NCBI GenBank assembly: GCA_958426425.1
Contig: CATZYY010000007.1
Span: forward strand, 1 to 39,870
Direction: 5' to 3'
From: an uncultured Oscillospiraceae bacterium
GTDB lineage: Bacteria; Bacillota; Clostridia; Oscillospirales; Oscillospiraceae
DNA length: 39,870 nucleotides
The notes under the pieces: generated by a model
What the model saw: only the letters and a program-made list of their open reading frames with translations
Database searches by the model: none
What the model was told of the DNA's origin: nothing
Shown here: positions 15,680-23,447 of the stretch, in pieces
How positions within the stretch are numbered: position 1 is the stretch's first letter
How the letters are laid out: each line of letters opens with the position of its first letter
Program-made: the position numbers and the translations under genes

Positions 15680-16540
15680 ATGTGGCATATCCTGACATCT
15701 TCCGTGAAAGGCCGCGGCCACCGGCGAAGCGGTGCGCCTCTTCAGGATCGGACCTGTGTCCTGAGGAAGGAAGGCGTCATAGCTGCCGCTTTGGCTGACG
15801 GAGCGGGGTCCGCAGCGAAGTCGCAGGAGGGGGCGGACGCCGCTGTGAAGGCAACCTGTGACTTCCTGTGCCGGAACTTCGAGACGCTGTATCGTGCCGA
15901 AACGCCTCTGGCGCTGCGGAGAGCCGTGCTGACACAGGCCAGAGACGCTGTGGATCGGCGAGCCCGGGAGTTGAACGTGCCTGTCCGCGATCTGGCCTGC
16001 ACCCTGATGGCCGTTGCGGTCAAGGACGACCGCTATCTGATCATTCATGTGGGAGACGGGGTGATCGCCTACCAGAAAAAGGAGACTGTCAAGGTGGCAT
16101 CCGTCCCCTGGAATGGAGAATTTGCGAACAATACCGTGTTCCTTACCTCCTCCGATGCCTTGCGGCGATGCAAGGTATACAAAGGAGTTCAGCCTGAACT
16201 GGAAGGCTTTTGCCTGATGTCGGACGGCTCCGGCGCCGCGCTGTACAACAAGCGCAAAGAGCGCTCTGCGCCGATTCTCAAGATTCTGTTTCAGCAGGCC
16301 CAGATGCTGAATCGGGATGTTGCGTCTGAGATCCTGGAGAAGATCATGCGGGAGCTTGTTGCCGTTCGCACCCAGGACGATTGCAGCGTGATCCTGCTCA
16401 CGCGGGAAGGAAGCCGATTTGGATGCTGGGAACGGATGACCGACCGGGAGAAAGCTGCGATCCTGGGCATCCGGGCGGGAAAGCGCAGCAAAAGACGCAG
16501 ACAAATCAACCGCTACTCTGCTGAATATGGCGTGAACTGA
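15680..16540 (+). CDS. PP2C-type protein phosphatase
   Basis: A 286-residue metal-dependent Ser/Thr phosphatase expected to reverse the upstream kinase. Motifs run in PP2C order: GRGHRRSGAPLQDR near 11-24, AALADGAGSAAK near 37-48, IHVGDGVIAY near 119-128, LMSDGSGAALY, and TQDDCSVILL near 234-243, giving the Asp cluster that binds two metals. The C-terminus is very basic (KRSKRRRQ). The ATG at 15680 has GAGAGGAGGAG 7 nt upstream; a longer reading in this frame only overlaps the kinase gene and is not used. It sits 17 nt after the kinase stop. Confidence 0.85.
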   Translation: MWHILTSSVKGRGHRRSGAPLQDRTCVLRKEGVIAAALADGAGSAAKSQEGADAAVKATCDFLCRNFETLYRAETPLALRRAVLTQARDAVDRRARELNVPVRDLACTLMAVAVKDDRYLIIHVGDGVIAYQKKETVKVASVPWNGEFANNTVFLTSSDALRRCKVYKGVQPELEGFCLMSDGSGAALYNKRKERSAPILKILFQQAQMLNRDVASEILEKIMRELVAVRTQDDCSVILLTREGSRFGCWERMTDREKAAILGIRAGKRSKRRRQINRYSAEYGVN

Positions 16541-16569
16541 TTTGGAATGAATGGAAAGGAGACTTCACA

Positions 16570-17280
16570 ATGAGAAACTACGACATGATGCTGTCAGGCC
16601 TGAACGACCTGGTGGAAAATCCCACGCCCCGTGTTCCTGTGGCCCTGTGCCTGGATGTGAGCGGCTCCATGATCGGAGATCCGATCGCCGAGCTGAATGC
16701 CGGTGTCGGACAGTACCTGACGGAAATGCAGGAAGATGAGCTGACCCGCTACTCGGTTGAAACGGCACTGGTCACGTTCGCCAGCGAGGTGGAGTGCGTC
16801 GCTGATTTCGGCGTGGCTGAGAAACTCGGAATGCCGCAGCTGACTGCCGGGGGGATTACCCGTATGGGAGAAGGGGTGGAAATGGCCCTGGATCTGCTGG
16901 AGCAGCGGAAAGCGGCCTATAAGGCCACAGGCGTGGACTACTATCAGCCAATCCTGGTGCTGATGAGCGACGGTGCACCCAACGGAGATCCCAGGGTCCT
17001 CAAAAAAGCTGCGCAGCGCGCACAGGAGCTGTGTGAGCAAAGACGGCTGACGGTGGTTGCCGTCGGAATCGGTCCGGACGCTGATCTGGACATGCTGGCG
17101 ATGTTTACGCCCAAACGGCGGCCTGTGCGGTTGAGCGGTCTGCAGTTCCGGGAGTTTTTCGCCTGGCTGAGCCAGAGCGTGGCCAATGTGTCCGCATCAC
17201 TGCCGGGTGATGAAGAAGAACTGGACATGGATGCCCTGAACGCACTGGAAGCGGAACCCTGGCCGGAGGGGACTCTTTGA
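16570..17280 (+). CDS. TerY-like von Willebrand factor A domain protein
   Basis: Third member of the triad, 236 residues, almost all one vWA domain. The MIDAS metal site is complete: DVSGSM near 29-34, the Thr in GGITRMGEG near 93-101, and SDGAPNG near 124-130. TerY-family vWA proteins pair with a PP2C phosphatase and kinase in the same order and are thought to act as a scaffold or substrate. The acidic tail (GDEEELDMDAL) could be a docking or phosphorylation region. AAAGGAG precedes the ATG by 8 nt. The stop codon lies in the loop of a GC-rich hairpin. Confidence 0.85.
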   Translation: MRNYDMMLSGLNDLVENPTPRVPVALCLDVSGSMIGDPIAELNAGVGQYLTEMQEDELTRYSVETALVTFASEVECVADFGVAEKLGMPQLTAGGITRMGEGVEMALDLLEQRKAAYKATGVDYYQPILVLMSDGAPNGDPRVLKKAAQRAQELCEQRRLTVVAVGIGPDADLDMLAMFTPKRRPVRLSGLQFREFFAWLSQSVANVSASLPGDEEELDMDALNALEAEPWPEGTL

Positions 17281-17291
17281 GAGCCCCCTCC
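17265..17291 (+). terminator. Hairpin at the end of the triad operon
   Basis: GGAGGGG (17265-17271) pairs with CCCCTCC (17285-17291), with CTC/GAG extending the stem. The T-run (17303-17308) is some way downstream, so termination is only possible. Confidence 0.45.
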
Positions 17292-17373
17292 GTGCGCATC
17301 TGATTTTTTAGGATCTGAATACTGAACACGCAGAGAATGATCTTGAAAAAATTGCGCCACAGTAAACAATACA

Positions 17374-17409
17374 GATGCCCGTCGGGAGCCGCCAGCTCCG
17401 GGCTTTTTT
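17374..17409 (+). terminator. Rho-independent terminator
   Basis: GGAGC (17384-17388) pairs with GCTCC (17394-17398), flanked by GCCC/GGGC, and is followed directly by TTTTTT (17404-17409). It closes the defence block before the mobile element. Apart from this and the hairpin above, 17281-17450 shows nothing codable. Confidence 0.7.
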
Positions 17410-17452
17410 CCTCTGAAAATCCGAAAAACTTTTCCCATTCGACACGATTCGA

Positions 17453-17481
17453 CCGACAGAAAATTCCAGCATTGATATAAT
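17453..17481 (+). promoter_or_regulatory. Promoter of the sigma-like regulator
   Basis: CCGACA (17453-17458) and a perfect TATAAT (17476-17481) are 17 bp apart. A transcript would start about 185 nt before the next start codon. Confidence 0.65.
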
Positions 17482-17487
17482 CATCCT

Positions 17488-17670
17488 GGGCGCAAGCCCA
17501 AACTCGCAGCTTTCCGGTAAGGTCCGCACCCCGGTGGGACCTCAGACGTTCATGGGCCTCGTAGGGCAACCATACACCCCCTGCACGAAGGAAACTTCCA
17601 TGAGAGTCTTCAGTATTTGGCGCTGTGCCGGCAGCGCGGGTGAGAGACTTTCCGTCGAAAGCGGAAAGGA
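17488..17670 (+). promoter_or_regulatory. Long structured 5' leader with a hidden ribosome site
   Basis: The untranslated leader holds a GGGC-GCAA-GCCC tetraloop hairpin (17489-17500), a GGTCC...GGACC hairpin (17521-17541 region) and, at its end, CTTTCCG (17648-17654) paired with CGGAAAG (17662-17668). The last stem covers the GGAAAGGA ribosome site of the following gene. This suggests translational control. I could not match it to a known riboswitch. Confidence 0.45.
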
Positions 17671-17675
17671 TGCCA

Positions 17676-18065
17676 ATGAGCGACTCTGTCGTGATTCCCT
17701 ATGGTGGACAGCAAGTATCAGTGCCAAAGGAGGTCGCAGACTTCCTGGAGCAGGATCGGAAACGGGAACAGGCGCAGGAAAAGCAGGACGAAAGGCATCT
17801 GAGTAAAAGGGAGTTTGAAACGGTGCTGTCCGGTTCGGATTGCGTCAGGCGTCCCGTGGAGGATGCTGTACTCTGGAACCTCCGTCTTGAAAATCTGCAA
17901 AAGGCCGTGGACGTTCTGGACCACCGGAGCCGTGAACTCATCGGCCTCCGCTATGGCAGAGGCCTGACCATGGAGGAGATCGGGAAGTTCTACGGCGTGT
18001 CCAGAATGGCGGTATCAAAGCGGCTGAAAAAGCTCCACGAAAAGCTGAAGGACTCTGTCTTCTGA
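17676..18065 (+). CDS. Sigma-70 region 4-like regulator of the mobile element
   Basis: A 129-residue DNA-binding protein common in mobile elements of Clostridia. The C-terminal half is a helix-turn-helix like region 4 of sigma factors: LDHRSRELIGLRYGRG (near 84-99), LTMEEIGKFYGVSRMAVSKRLKKLHEKL (split near 100-127). The N-terminal half has no region 2, so it may be an anti-sigma-like or accessory transcription factor. The start at 17676 has GGAAAGGA 5 nt upstream; another in-frame ATG at 17670 lies inside that site. The stop codon is in the loop of the terminator that follows. It heads the element's gene cluster. Confidence 0.75.
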   Translation: MSDSVVIPYGGQQVSVPKEVADFLEQDRKREQAQEKQDERHLSKREFETVLSGSDCVRRPVEDAVLWNLRLENLQKAVDVLDHRSRELIGLRYGRGLTMEEIGKFYGVSRMAVSKRLKKLHEKLKDSVF

Positions 18066-18086
18066 CAGGGTCCTTCAACTTTTTTT
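18046..18086 (+). terminator. Terminator overlapping the end of the sigma-like gene
   Basis: TGAAGGACTCTGTC (18046-18059) pairs with GACAGGGTCCTTCA (18064-18077) with one mismatch, followed by a T-run to 18086. The coding sequence forms the left arm. Confidence 0.9.
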
Positions 18087-18096
18087 CGTTTTCCGG

Positions 18097-18180
18097 TTTA
18101 CAAATGCCCTCTGAGCGTCCTAGTAAGTGAGGGGGCAGCAGTTCCACATATCGGAGATATGGCTGAAGGCCGCAGCCATG
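18097..18180 (+). promoter_or_regulatory. Promoter-like and hairpin segment
   Basis: TTTACA (18097-18102) with TAGTAA (18121-18126) 18 bp later is a weak promoter candidate. Two small hairpins follow, CATATC-gga-GATATG (18149-18163 area) and GGCTG...CAGCC (18164-18178 area), before the next gene. Confidence 0.35.
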
Positions 18181-18208
18181 TAAAAAATTGAAAGAAGAGG
18201 TACAGATC

Positions 18209-18565
18209 ATGGATAAAATCAAAATCAACCGAAGGCTCGTAAAGTCGCTGCTGAGGTCGCAGTGCGAGAAAGAGACGCTGGACTATGTGATCCAGAGGAT
18301 GAGAGATGTACTGGGAGAGCACATGCCGGAGGAGGACACCGTGCGGTCGTATCTGAAAGATCCGGGCAAGGCGACCACCCTCACGGTAAAGCAGCAGGTC
18401 ATCGCCATGGACAAGCTGCTGGAGGACGCGGAGGTGAACTTCCGCATGATCTGCGACATGGTGCGCTACCAGCAGATGAAGGAGGCGGGGATGGTCCGCT
18501 CCGTGGATGAGTTCCTGGGGCTCCTCCGCTCCGGCAGGACGCCCGGAGGAGGTGAGAGCGCGTGA
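18209..18565 (+). CDS. Small helical protein of the mobile element
   Basis: I do not recognise a named family. The 118 residues are predicted mostly helical and charged: KINRRLVKSLLRSQCEKETLDYVIQRMRD (split over 4-33), TVKQQVIAMDKLLEDAEVNFRMICDMVRYQQMKEAG in the middle, and a Gly-rich tail. The ATG at 18209 follows AAGAAGAGG by about 9 nt. The stop overlaps the next gene by 4 nt (GTGA), so it belongs with the HTH genes that follow, probably in control of excision or replication. Confidence 0.65.
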   Translation: MDKIKINRRLVKSLLRSQCEKETLDYVIQRMRDVLGEHMPEEDTVRSYLKDPGKATTLTVKQQVIAMDKLLEDAEVNFRMICDMVRYQQMKEAGMVRSVDEFLGLLRSGRTPGGGESA

Positions 18566-18771
18566 AGCTGTCGCAGTACAAAAGCTACGACGACCTGCCG
18601 CTGTTCCTCAATGCGGAGACGGTGGCAAAGGTGCTGGGCGTGTCTCCGTCATCCGGATATGAACTCATGCACGAGGACGGCTTCCCGGTGCTGCGGGTAG
18701 GCAGCCGCATGGTGGTGCCGAAAGACGCCTTCATCCGGTGGGTGGAGGCGCACACGGGAGGCGGCGTATGA
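18562..18771 (+). CDS. Excisionase-like helix-turn-helix protein
   Basis: A 69-residue protein with a MerR/excisionase-type winged helix: FLNAETVAKVLGVSPSSGYELMHEDGFPVLRVGSRMVVPKDAFIRWVE. The pattern is helix, GVSxxxxYEL turn, then the hairpin FPVLRVGSRMVVP and a final helix, as in Xis/AlpA-like DNA-binding domains. Proteins like this bind attachment sites to favour excision. It starts with GTG, with GGAGGAGGTGAG immediately upstream, and overlaps both neighbours by 4 nt. The tandem integrases lie 5 kb downstream in the same element. Confidence 0.8.
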   Translation: MKLSQYKSYDDLPLFLNAETVAKVLGVSPSSGYELMHEDGFPVLRVGSRMVVPKDAFIRWVEAHTGGGV

Positions 18772-19175
18772 AGATGCAGGGAAACTACTTCATGCTGCCC
18801 AACGAGGTGTTCCAGCTGGGGCTCAGTGCCGGGGAGCTGGCGGTGTACAGCTACCTGCGGTGCTGCGAGGACCGCAGGACCCACCAGTGCTGGCCCAGCT
18901 ACCGGGCTATCGGATGCGCGGTGAGCATGAGCGAGAACACGGTGCGCAAGTATGTGCTGGCGCTGGAAGCGCGGGGCCTGATCGTCACCGAGCCCACGGA
19001 CGTGCGTCTGAAAAACGGACGGCGCCGCAACGGCAATCTCAAGTACACATTGCCGCCGATTCAGGAGGTGCTGCGGGACTACTACGCCCGGCAGCGGAGC
19101 GCGCTGGAGGCTCAGACAGAGCGTCAGCGGGTGCAGAAGATCCTGGCAGAGCGGCAGGAGAAAGACCAGTCGTGA
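18768..19175 (+). CDS. Helix-turn-helix protein, replication-initiator-like
   Basis: A 135-residue DNA-binding protein. GNYFMLPNEVFQLGLSAGELAVYSYLRCCEDRR, CWPSYRAIGCAVSMSENTVRKYVLALEARGLI form a winged helix like the N-terminus of plasmid replication initiators and GntR-type HTH proteins (PF13730-like). The ATG at 18768 overlaps the previous stop. A second, diverged gene of this family is at 39,257, with YSYLVCCAGQKDVCWPSMKTIALHCGCSENA at the same place. In both cases a hairpin-rich non-coding block follows. Confidence 0.75.
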   Translation: MKMQGNYFMLPNEVFQLGLSAGELAVYSYLRCCEDRRTHQCWPSYRAIGCAVSMSENTVRKYVLALEARGLIVTEPTDVRLKNGRRRNGNLKYTLPPIQEVLRDYYARQRSALEAQTERQRVQKILAERQEKDQS

Positions 19176-19202
19176 GGCTCTGTGAAGCCCTGTGTGGGGC
19201 GG

Positions 19203-19356
19203 TTCGGGACCCGAAAGGGTCCCGGCCCCTCCCGGGGATTTCGGGCGGTTTTGGGCCGGTTTTACGGCTCTGCGGAGGACGAAAGAAAAAGCTGGATAAA
19301 GACCTGGGGTCACTGCCCCGGCTTTCACTCGGCACATCTGCCCGCAGTGCGGGCAG
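19203..19356 (+). other. Hairpin-rich conserved non-coding block, oriT candidate (copy 1)
   Basis: Stems in order: CGGGACCC-gaaa-GGGTCCCG (19205-19224), CCCC/GGGG (19227-19238 area), TGGGG-tcact-GCCCC (19305-19319 area) and CTGCCCGC-agt-GCGGGCAG (19338-19356). The motif CGGAGGACGAAAG (19273-19285) and flanking bases recur almost unchanged at 39,814. Placed just before the MobC and relaxase genes, it is where an origin of transfer is expected. No nick site is identified. Confidence 0.5.
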
Positions 19357-19486
19357 TTACGGGAGTTTCTGCGACCTCGAAAATGGGGTCAAAAATGGCA
19401 GAGAAAAGAAATTCTGCGGTCGTTATCCCGCTGTCCTTAGGCCCACAAGAAAAAAAGCGGGGTCAACCCCAAGAAAGGAGGCCTTT

Positions 19487-19915
19487 ATGAGCCAAAAAGA
19501 GAAATTTGCCCTCTACCTGACGCCGGACATGAAGGCGCGGCTGGAGCGTCGTTATTCGGAAGACGGCAGCCGCAGTCTCACCGGGTTCATCGAGAACGCC
19601 ATCAACTTCTATCTGGACTATCTCAGTGCCAACAGCGGCGGCCTGTTCCTGCCGTCCTCGGGGCAGTCCTATCTGGACGGCCGGCTGGATCAGTTTGAAG
19701 ATCGCATGGCGTCGCTGCTCTTCAAACAAGCGGTGGAATTGGATATGGGCATCAGCGTTCTCGCGGACTGCGTCCATCTGGACGAGGAGTATCTCCGGAA
19801 AAAACACGCGGAGAGTGTGGCTCGCGTGAAGAAGCTCAACGGCCATCTGCAGCTGGAGAAGATGGCAAAGCGTGCGCATGAGCAGCGGGACGGTGATGAT
19901 GGATGGCAAGACTGA
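19487..19915 (+). CDS. MobC-like accessory protein with ribbon-helix-helix start
   Basis: A 142-residue protein between the oriT candidate and the relaxase. Its start, SQKEKFALYLTPDMKARLERRYSEDGSRSLTGFIENAINFYLDYL (split over 2-46), looks like an RHH/Arc-type DNA-binding domain: a beta strand then two helices with SRSLTGFIENA in the turn. The rest is helical and may dimerise. Such proteins bind oriT and help load the relaxase. AAAGGAGG lies 5 nt before the ATG. It overlaps the relaxase start by 13 nt. Confidence 0.7.
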   Translation: MSQKEKFALYLTPDMKARLERRYSEDGSRSLTGFIENAINFYLDYLSANSGGLFLPSSGQSYLDGRLDQFEDRMASLLFKQAVELDMGISVLADCVHLDEEYLRKKHAESVARVKKLNGHLQLEKMAKRAHEQRDGDDGWQD

Positions 19916-21876
19916 TCGTCAAGAGTCCGTATATCAAGTGCGGAGGTGGTCAGGGTGCAGACGGTTATATGAGGTACATTGCGACGCGGGAGCGGGTGGA
20001 GATCATCCCGGATGACCGTCCGCCTACCCGCAAGCAGGAGCAGCTCATCACAAAGCTGACGAAAGACTTCCCGGATGTGAAAGAACTGCTGGAGTACGAG
20101 GACTACACAGAACATCCGACGAAAGCCAACGCCTCATCGCTCATCACGCTGGCGCTGGAGGAGCACTGGAAGCAGGTGCAGCAGACGGATGGCTACATGA
20201 AGTACATCGCAACCCGGCCTCGTGCCGAGCGGCTGGGGGAACATGGCCTGTTCAGTGACGCGGATCGTGTGGATCTGAATGAGGCCATGTCCGAACTGGA
20301 ACACTACACCGGAAACGTCTGGACACACATCCTCTCCCTGCATCGAGAGGATGCGGAACGGCTGGGCTACGACAACGCTCAGGCTTGGCGGGCCTTGCTC
20401 CGTGCTCACCGCAACGACATCGCGGCAGCCATGCACATCCCGCCGCAAGACTTCCGGTGGTACGCGGCGTTCCACGATGAGGGTCATCATCCACACGTCC
20501 ATATGATGGCGTGGTCAGTAAAACCGGGACAAGCACGATTGGATCGGGATGGCATTCGCCAGATGAAGTCCCAGCTCACCAACGACATCTTCCAACAGGA
20601 GCTGCTCCATGCCTACGAGCAGAAGTCCGTCTCACGGGGTGAACTGGTTCGCGAAACGCGAAAGGTCATGCTGGAACTGTCCCGGCAGATGCGGGAGACG
20701 GTCTGCGAGCACACCCAGGCGGAGCGGATGATCTGGAAGCTGTCCCGGCAGCTGGGCGAGGTCAAAGGCAAGAAGTCCTACGGGTACCTCCCACGGCCCA
20801 TGAAGCGGCAGGTGGATGAGATCGTGGATCAGCTGGAGCGTATCCCCGTTGTCAACGAGTACTACCAGAAGTGGTGGGAGCTCCAGTGTCAGGTGAACGC
20901 GTTCTACTCCGGCAAGAAGCAGCCGCGCCCACCGCTGTCGAAGCAGAAAGAGTTCCGGGCCATCCGGAATGCCGTCATCCGGGAGGCGGAAAACATCCGC
21001 CTGGGCAGGATCACCTTCGAAGATGAGAAGCTGGAAGACCGGGGCGAGTGGGTGGATGACCTGATTGTCTCCTACCAGTGTCTGCGGCTGCGGACCAGGA
21101 TCGAAGACAGAAAGCTGCCGCTGGCCCAGCGGGACGAGGCGGCAGAGGATCTGGAGCGTCTGGCGGAGTACGGCGATGTCCACGCCCAGTACTTCCTGGG
21201 ACTGTTGTATCGGGATGGCGGCTTACTGCTGCCGGACGCAGAACGAGCCGCCTACTGGCTGGAACTGGCGGCGAAGCGAAATCTGCCCGCAGCTCAGTAC
21301 GCTCTCGGCAAGCTATATCTCTCTGACGATCCGGAGGTGCATGACGCTGATGATGGAATCCAGTGGTTGGAACGAGCAGCTCAAAACGGAAACACCGACG
21401 CTGCCTACCGGCTGGGCAAGGAATATCTGACGGGCAAATCCGTGCGAAAGAACACAGCCAAAGCGGCGGAGTATCTCCGCCGCGCAGCCGACCGGAACCA
21501 CCCCTGGGCCAGCTACCTGCTGGGGAAGCTGTACCTCACAGGCAGCGGCGTTCCCAAAGACAAGGAAGCGGCACGCAACTGCTTCCGGCTGGCGGACGCG
21601 TATGGCTATCCAAACGCTCAGTACGTTCTGGAACGCCAAGATCAATGGCACCAGCCGCAGCTCCTGTTCACAGTGTCCCGCCTGCTCTACCACATGAGCA
21701 ACATCTTCCGGGACAATGCCCCAACTGTTTCCGCACAGCCGAGGCTGCACATCGACCGCAAGCGGATGCAGGAGCTCCAGGAACTGCGCATCGCTCTGGG
21801 CCACCAGCCTGATGACCACGAAGAAGAGCAGACACAGACGCAAACCTGGGGCGGCATGACCATGAAGGGGTTGTAA
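19903..21876 (+). CDS. MobP3-type relaxase with Sel1 repeats
   Basis: Nicks one strand at oriT to begin DNA transfer. In 657 residues the N-terminus has ARLIVKSPYIKCGGG and the phrase DGYMRYIATRER, repeated in altered form as DGYMKYIATRPR near residue 97. The metal-binding HDEGHHPHVHMMAW motif sits at 191-204, with FRWYAAFHDEGHH before it. The catalytic Tyr is probably one of the early ones (Y10, Y22 or Y99). Residues about 410-565 are four Sel1-like repeats (AEYGDVHAQYFLGLLY, AAQYALGKLYL and so on), which make a protein-binding scaffold. No coupling protein or type IV secretion genes are in view, so the element may be mobilisable only, or its transfer genes are elsewhere. Confidence 0.88.
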   Translation: MARLIVKSPYIKCGGGQGADGYMRYIATRERVEIIPDDRPPTRKQEQLITKLTKDFPDVKELLEYEDYTEHPTKANASSLITLALEEHWKQVQQTDGYMKYIATRPRAERLGEHGLFSDADRVDLNEAMSELEHYTGNVWTHILSLHREDAERLGYDNAQAWRALLRAHRNDIAAAMHIPPQDFRWYAAFHDEGHHPHVHMMAWSVKPGQARLDRDGIRQMKSQLTNDIFQQELLHAYEQKSVSRGELVRETRKVMLELSRQMRETVCEHTQAERMIWKLSRQLGEVKGKKSYGYLPRPMKRQVDEIVDQLERIPVVNEYYQKWWELQCQVNAFYSGKKQPRPPLSKQKEFRAIRNAVIREAENIRLGRITFEDEKLEDRGEWVDDLIVSYQCLRLRTRIEDRKLPLAQRDEAAEDLERLAEYGDVHAQYFLGLLYRDGGLLLPDAERAAYWLELAAKRNLPAAQYALGKLYLSDDPEVHDADDGIQWLERAAQNGNTDAAYRLGKEYLTGKSVRKNTAKAAEYLRRAADRNHPWASYLLGKLYLTGSGVPKDKEAARNCFRLADAYGYPNAQYVLERQDQWHQPQLLFTVSRLLYHMSNIFRDNAPTVSAQPRLHIDRKRMQELQELRIALGHQPDDHEEEQTQTQTWGGMTMKGL

Positions 21877-21896
21877 GAATTTCTGGCTGCGAAAAT

Positions 21897-21925
21897 GACC
21901 GCCGCAGGCTATCCCTGCGGCGGTC
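21897..21925. terminator. Hairpin after the relaxase gene
   Basis: A perfect 12-bp stem, GACCGCCGCAGG (21897-21908) with 21914-21925, and a 5-nt loop. There is no T-run, so it may protect the 3' end or stop transcription weakly between convergent genes. Confidence 0.5.
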
Positions 21926-22054
21926 AGAAAGTGATAGTTGTATTCTCGTTGAGTGCTGAACAGAGCGGCAAGTTGGTTTCAGCAATGCCGTTCACTGTAA
22001 CGCCTTCCACGGATCCTTCCAAATTCCTGCCGGGTCCCGTCACCATAGCGAGCA

Positions 22055-22660
22055 TCATTGGATATCCATACGGGGCAATTGAATCGTCTCTTCAAAAAAA
22101 GAAACTAGCTGATCCATGACTCCCTGTGCCGCATAGATGGTAGCGATCATAAAAGTATCTGGATCAACGGCAGATAGATCGAGTTCATAGCCAAGATGTC
22201 TAATCCATTGTGTGAAGAACACGCGCTGCGTACGTCCGTTTCCTTCGCGAAAGGGATGCAGCATATTAATCGTATGATAAAAGTCCGCAATCTCTTCGGC
22301 AAATTGATGTTGGGACAGGCCGTCAGGATGAAATGAGTTCAATCGTGCAAAACAAGCCGCCGCGCACGGTATAATCTCATCTGCCGGGACAAATTCAGTT
22401 CCCTTTTTTGAAAGATTGATGGTGCGTATTTGGCCTGCCCAGTCATAGAGGTCAGAAAATAAAAAGTGGTGGATACGTTTGTAATGATCAAAGTCAAAGT
22501 CACCCTGAATAGGGTGCTGATCCAAAAGACTGGCCTTGCCAAGAACGACTGCAGCTTCGGTCTCTGCTAATACAGCTTCATCCCGGATCCCCATCTTATT
22601 GATCAGACAAGTTGTGCCAGGATAGCAATCGTCTGTTATTGAATCAATGTTGTAAGCCAT
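22055..22660 (-). CDS. Fic-domain toxin (AMP transferase)
   Basis: A 201-residue Fic protein that should transfer AMP to a target protein. The active-site motif HPFREGNGRTQR is at 134-145, with catalytic H134 and all the phosphate-loop residues, after FADFYHTINML-type helix (EIADFYHTINML). The flap region GQIRTINLSKKGTEFVPAD (77-95) is also typical. It is on the minus strand, opposite to the element's other genes, 3 nt after its small antitoxin gene. Size and pairing match VbhT/VbhA-type toxin-antitoxin systems. The internal helix carrying the inhibitory motif is missing from this chain and supplied by the partner. Confidence 0.88.
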   Translation of the reverse strand: MAYNIDSITDDCYPGTTCLINKMGIRDEAVLAETEAAVVLGKASLLDQHPIQGDFDFDHYKRIHHFLFSDLYDWAGQIRTINLSKKGTEFVPADEIIPCAAACFARLNSFHPDGLSQHQFAEEIADFYHTINMLHPFREGNGRTQRVFFTQWIRHLGYELDLSAVDPDTFMIATIYAAQGVMDQLVSFFEETIQLPRMDIQ

Positions 22661-22663
22661 ATT

Positions 22664-22831
22664 TTATGTGTTCCCTTTGCTGGGAGTAACATAGGACAGG
22701 TACTGTTCCAGCGTAATTTCCCCGGCCAGGAGTTTGCGGCAAAGCTCTTTGCACGATTCTGAAACAAAAAGCCCCTCCATTCGCAAAGATACTTCAGCGG
22801 CCCGTACAGACTGTTCAATAGAATGAGACAT
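22664..22831 (-). CDS. VbhA-like antitoxin
   Basis: A 55-residue protein with SLRMEGLFVSESCKEL. SLRMEG fits the inhibitory S/T-x3-E-G/N motif that blocks ATP binding in Fic proteins. The tail LAGEITLEQYLSYV resembles the VbhA helix pair. The ATG is read from the complement of 22829-22831, with GGAGGG 5-11 nt upstream. It is translated just before the Fic gene, the usual order for this antitoxin. Confidence 0.82.
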   Translation of the reverse strand: MSHSIEQSVRAAEVSLRMEGLFVSESCKELCRKLLAGEITLEQYLSYVTPSKGNT

Positions 22832-22866
22832 AAAAACCCTCCATACAAAGAAGTGGTTATGCGTGC

Positions 22867-22895
22867 ATTGTAGCATAATAGATGAATTGTTGCAA
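22867..22895 (-). promoter_or_regulatory. Promoter of the VbhA-Fic pair
   Basis: Read leftward: TTGCAA (complement of 22890-22895), 17 bp, TACAAT (complement of 22867-22872). It is 35 bp before the antitoxin start. Confidence 0.6.
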
Positions 22896-23092
22896 ATCGA
22901 AAAGAAAGTTTTTAGGAAGGTTAAGAGGCTGGTTGAAGTGGTAGAAAATGCAAATCCTGCGTCGCCGTAAACAATAATAGGCCCCGCCGTTCGAACCGCC
23001 GCAAATGATAATTCTTTCTGAACTGTGGTCAAAACCCCTGGCTATTTGCCGCGTGTTCCGGTATTGTGTGTCGCTGATAGGAGGCGAGACAC

Positions 23093-23392
23093 ATGAACGA
23101 CTACATGCGGGCCCTGCACCAGCGGTTCTTCCGGGAACCCGAGTATGCGGACGTGCGGGAGGAGATCGAGGCGCTCCGCCGGGAGCTGCGGGAGCAGCTG
23201 GACCGGCAGGACCGGGAGAAGCTGCTGAAGCTGGCGGATCTGGGGATCGAATTGCGGGAGGAGACCTCCCTGGCGGCCTTCACCGCCGGGTTCCGGCTGG
23301 CCCTGGGGATCGCCGGAGAACTGGAACCCTACTCCTTCGACGACGAGGAAGAGGAGCGGGCGATGCGTCGGATGGAGCGGGAAGATCGATGA
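23093..23392 (+). CDS. DUF6809-like small protein
   Basis: A 99-residue charged helical protein. PEYADVREEIEALRRELREQL, ADLGIELREETSLAAFTAGFRLALGI fits the pattern of DUF6809 proteins found in mobile elements of Clostridia: an xEY start, a long coiled coil, then an AFxxGFRLG segment. Function is unknown. The tail is very acidic then basic (DDEEEERAMRRMERE). RBS TAGGAGGCGAG lies about 6 nt before the ATG. It is followed 55 nt later by the first integrase gene. Confidence 0.6.
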   Translation: MNDYMRALHQRFFREPEYADVREEIEALRRELREQLDRQDREKLLKLADLGIELREETSLAAFTAGFRLALGIAGELEPYSFDDEEEERAMRRMEREDR

Positions 23393-23447
23393 AGATTGCG
23401 TCGCTATATCAAAGAAAAGGCGCCGGAGGAACGGGAGGTGAACGGAC

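Noticed and set aside
17488..17670. A known riboswitch class or T-box in the leader
   Set aside because: GGTGGGACC and GGGCAACC segments recall such motifs, but the full conserved cores are not present.
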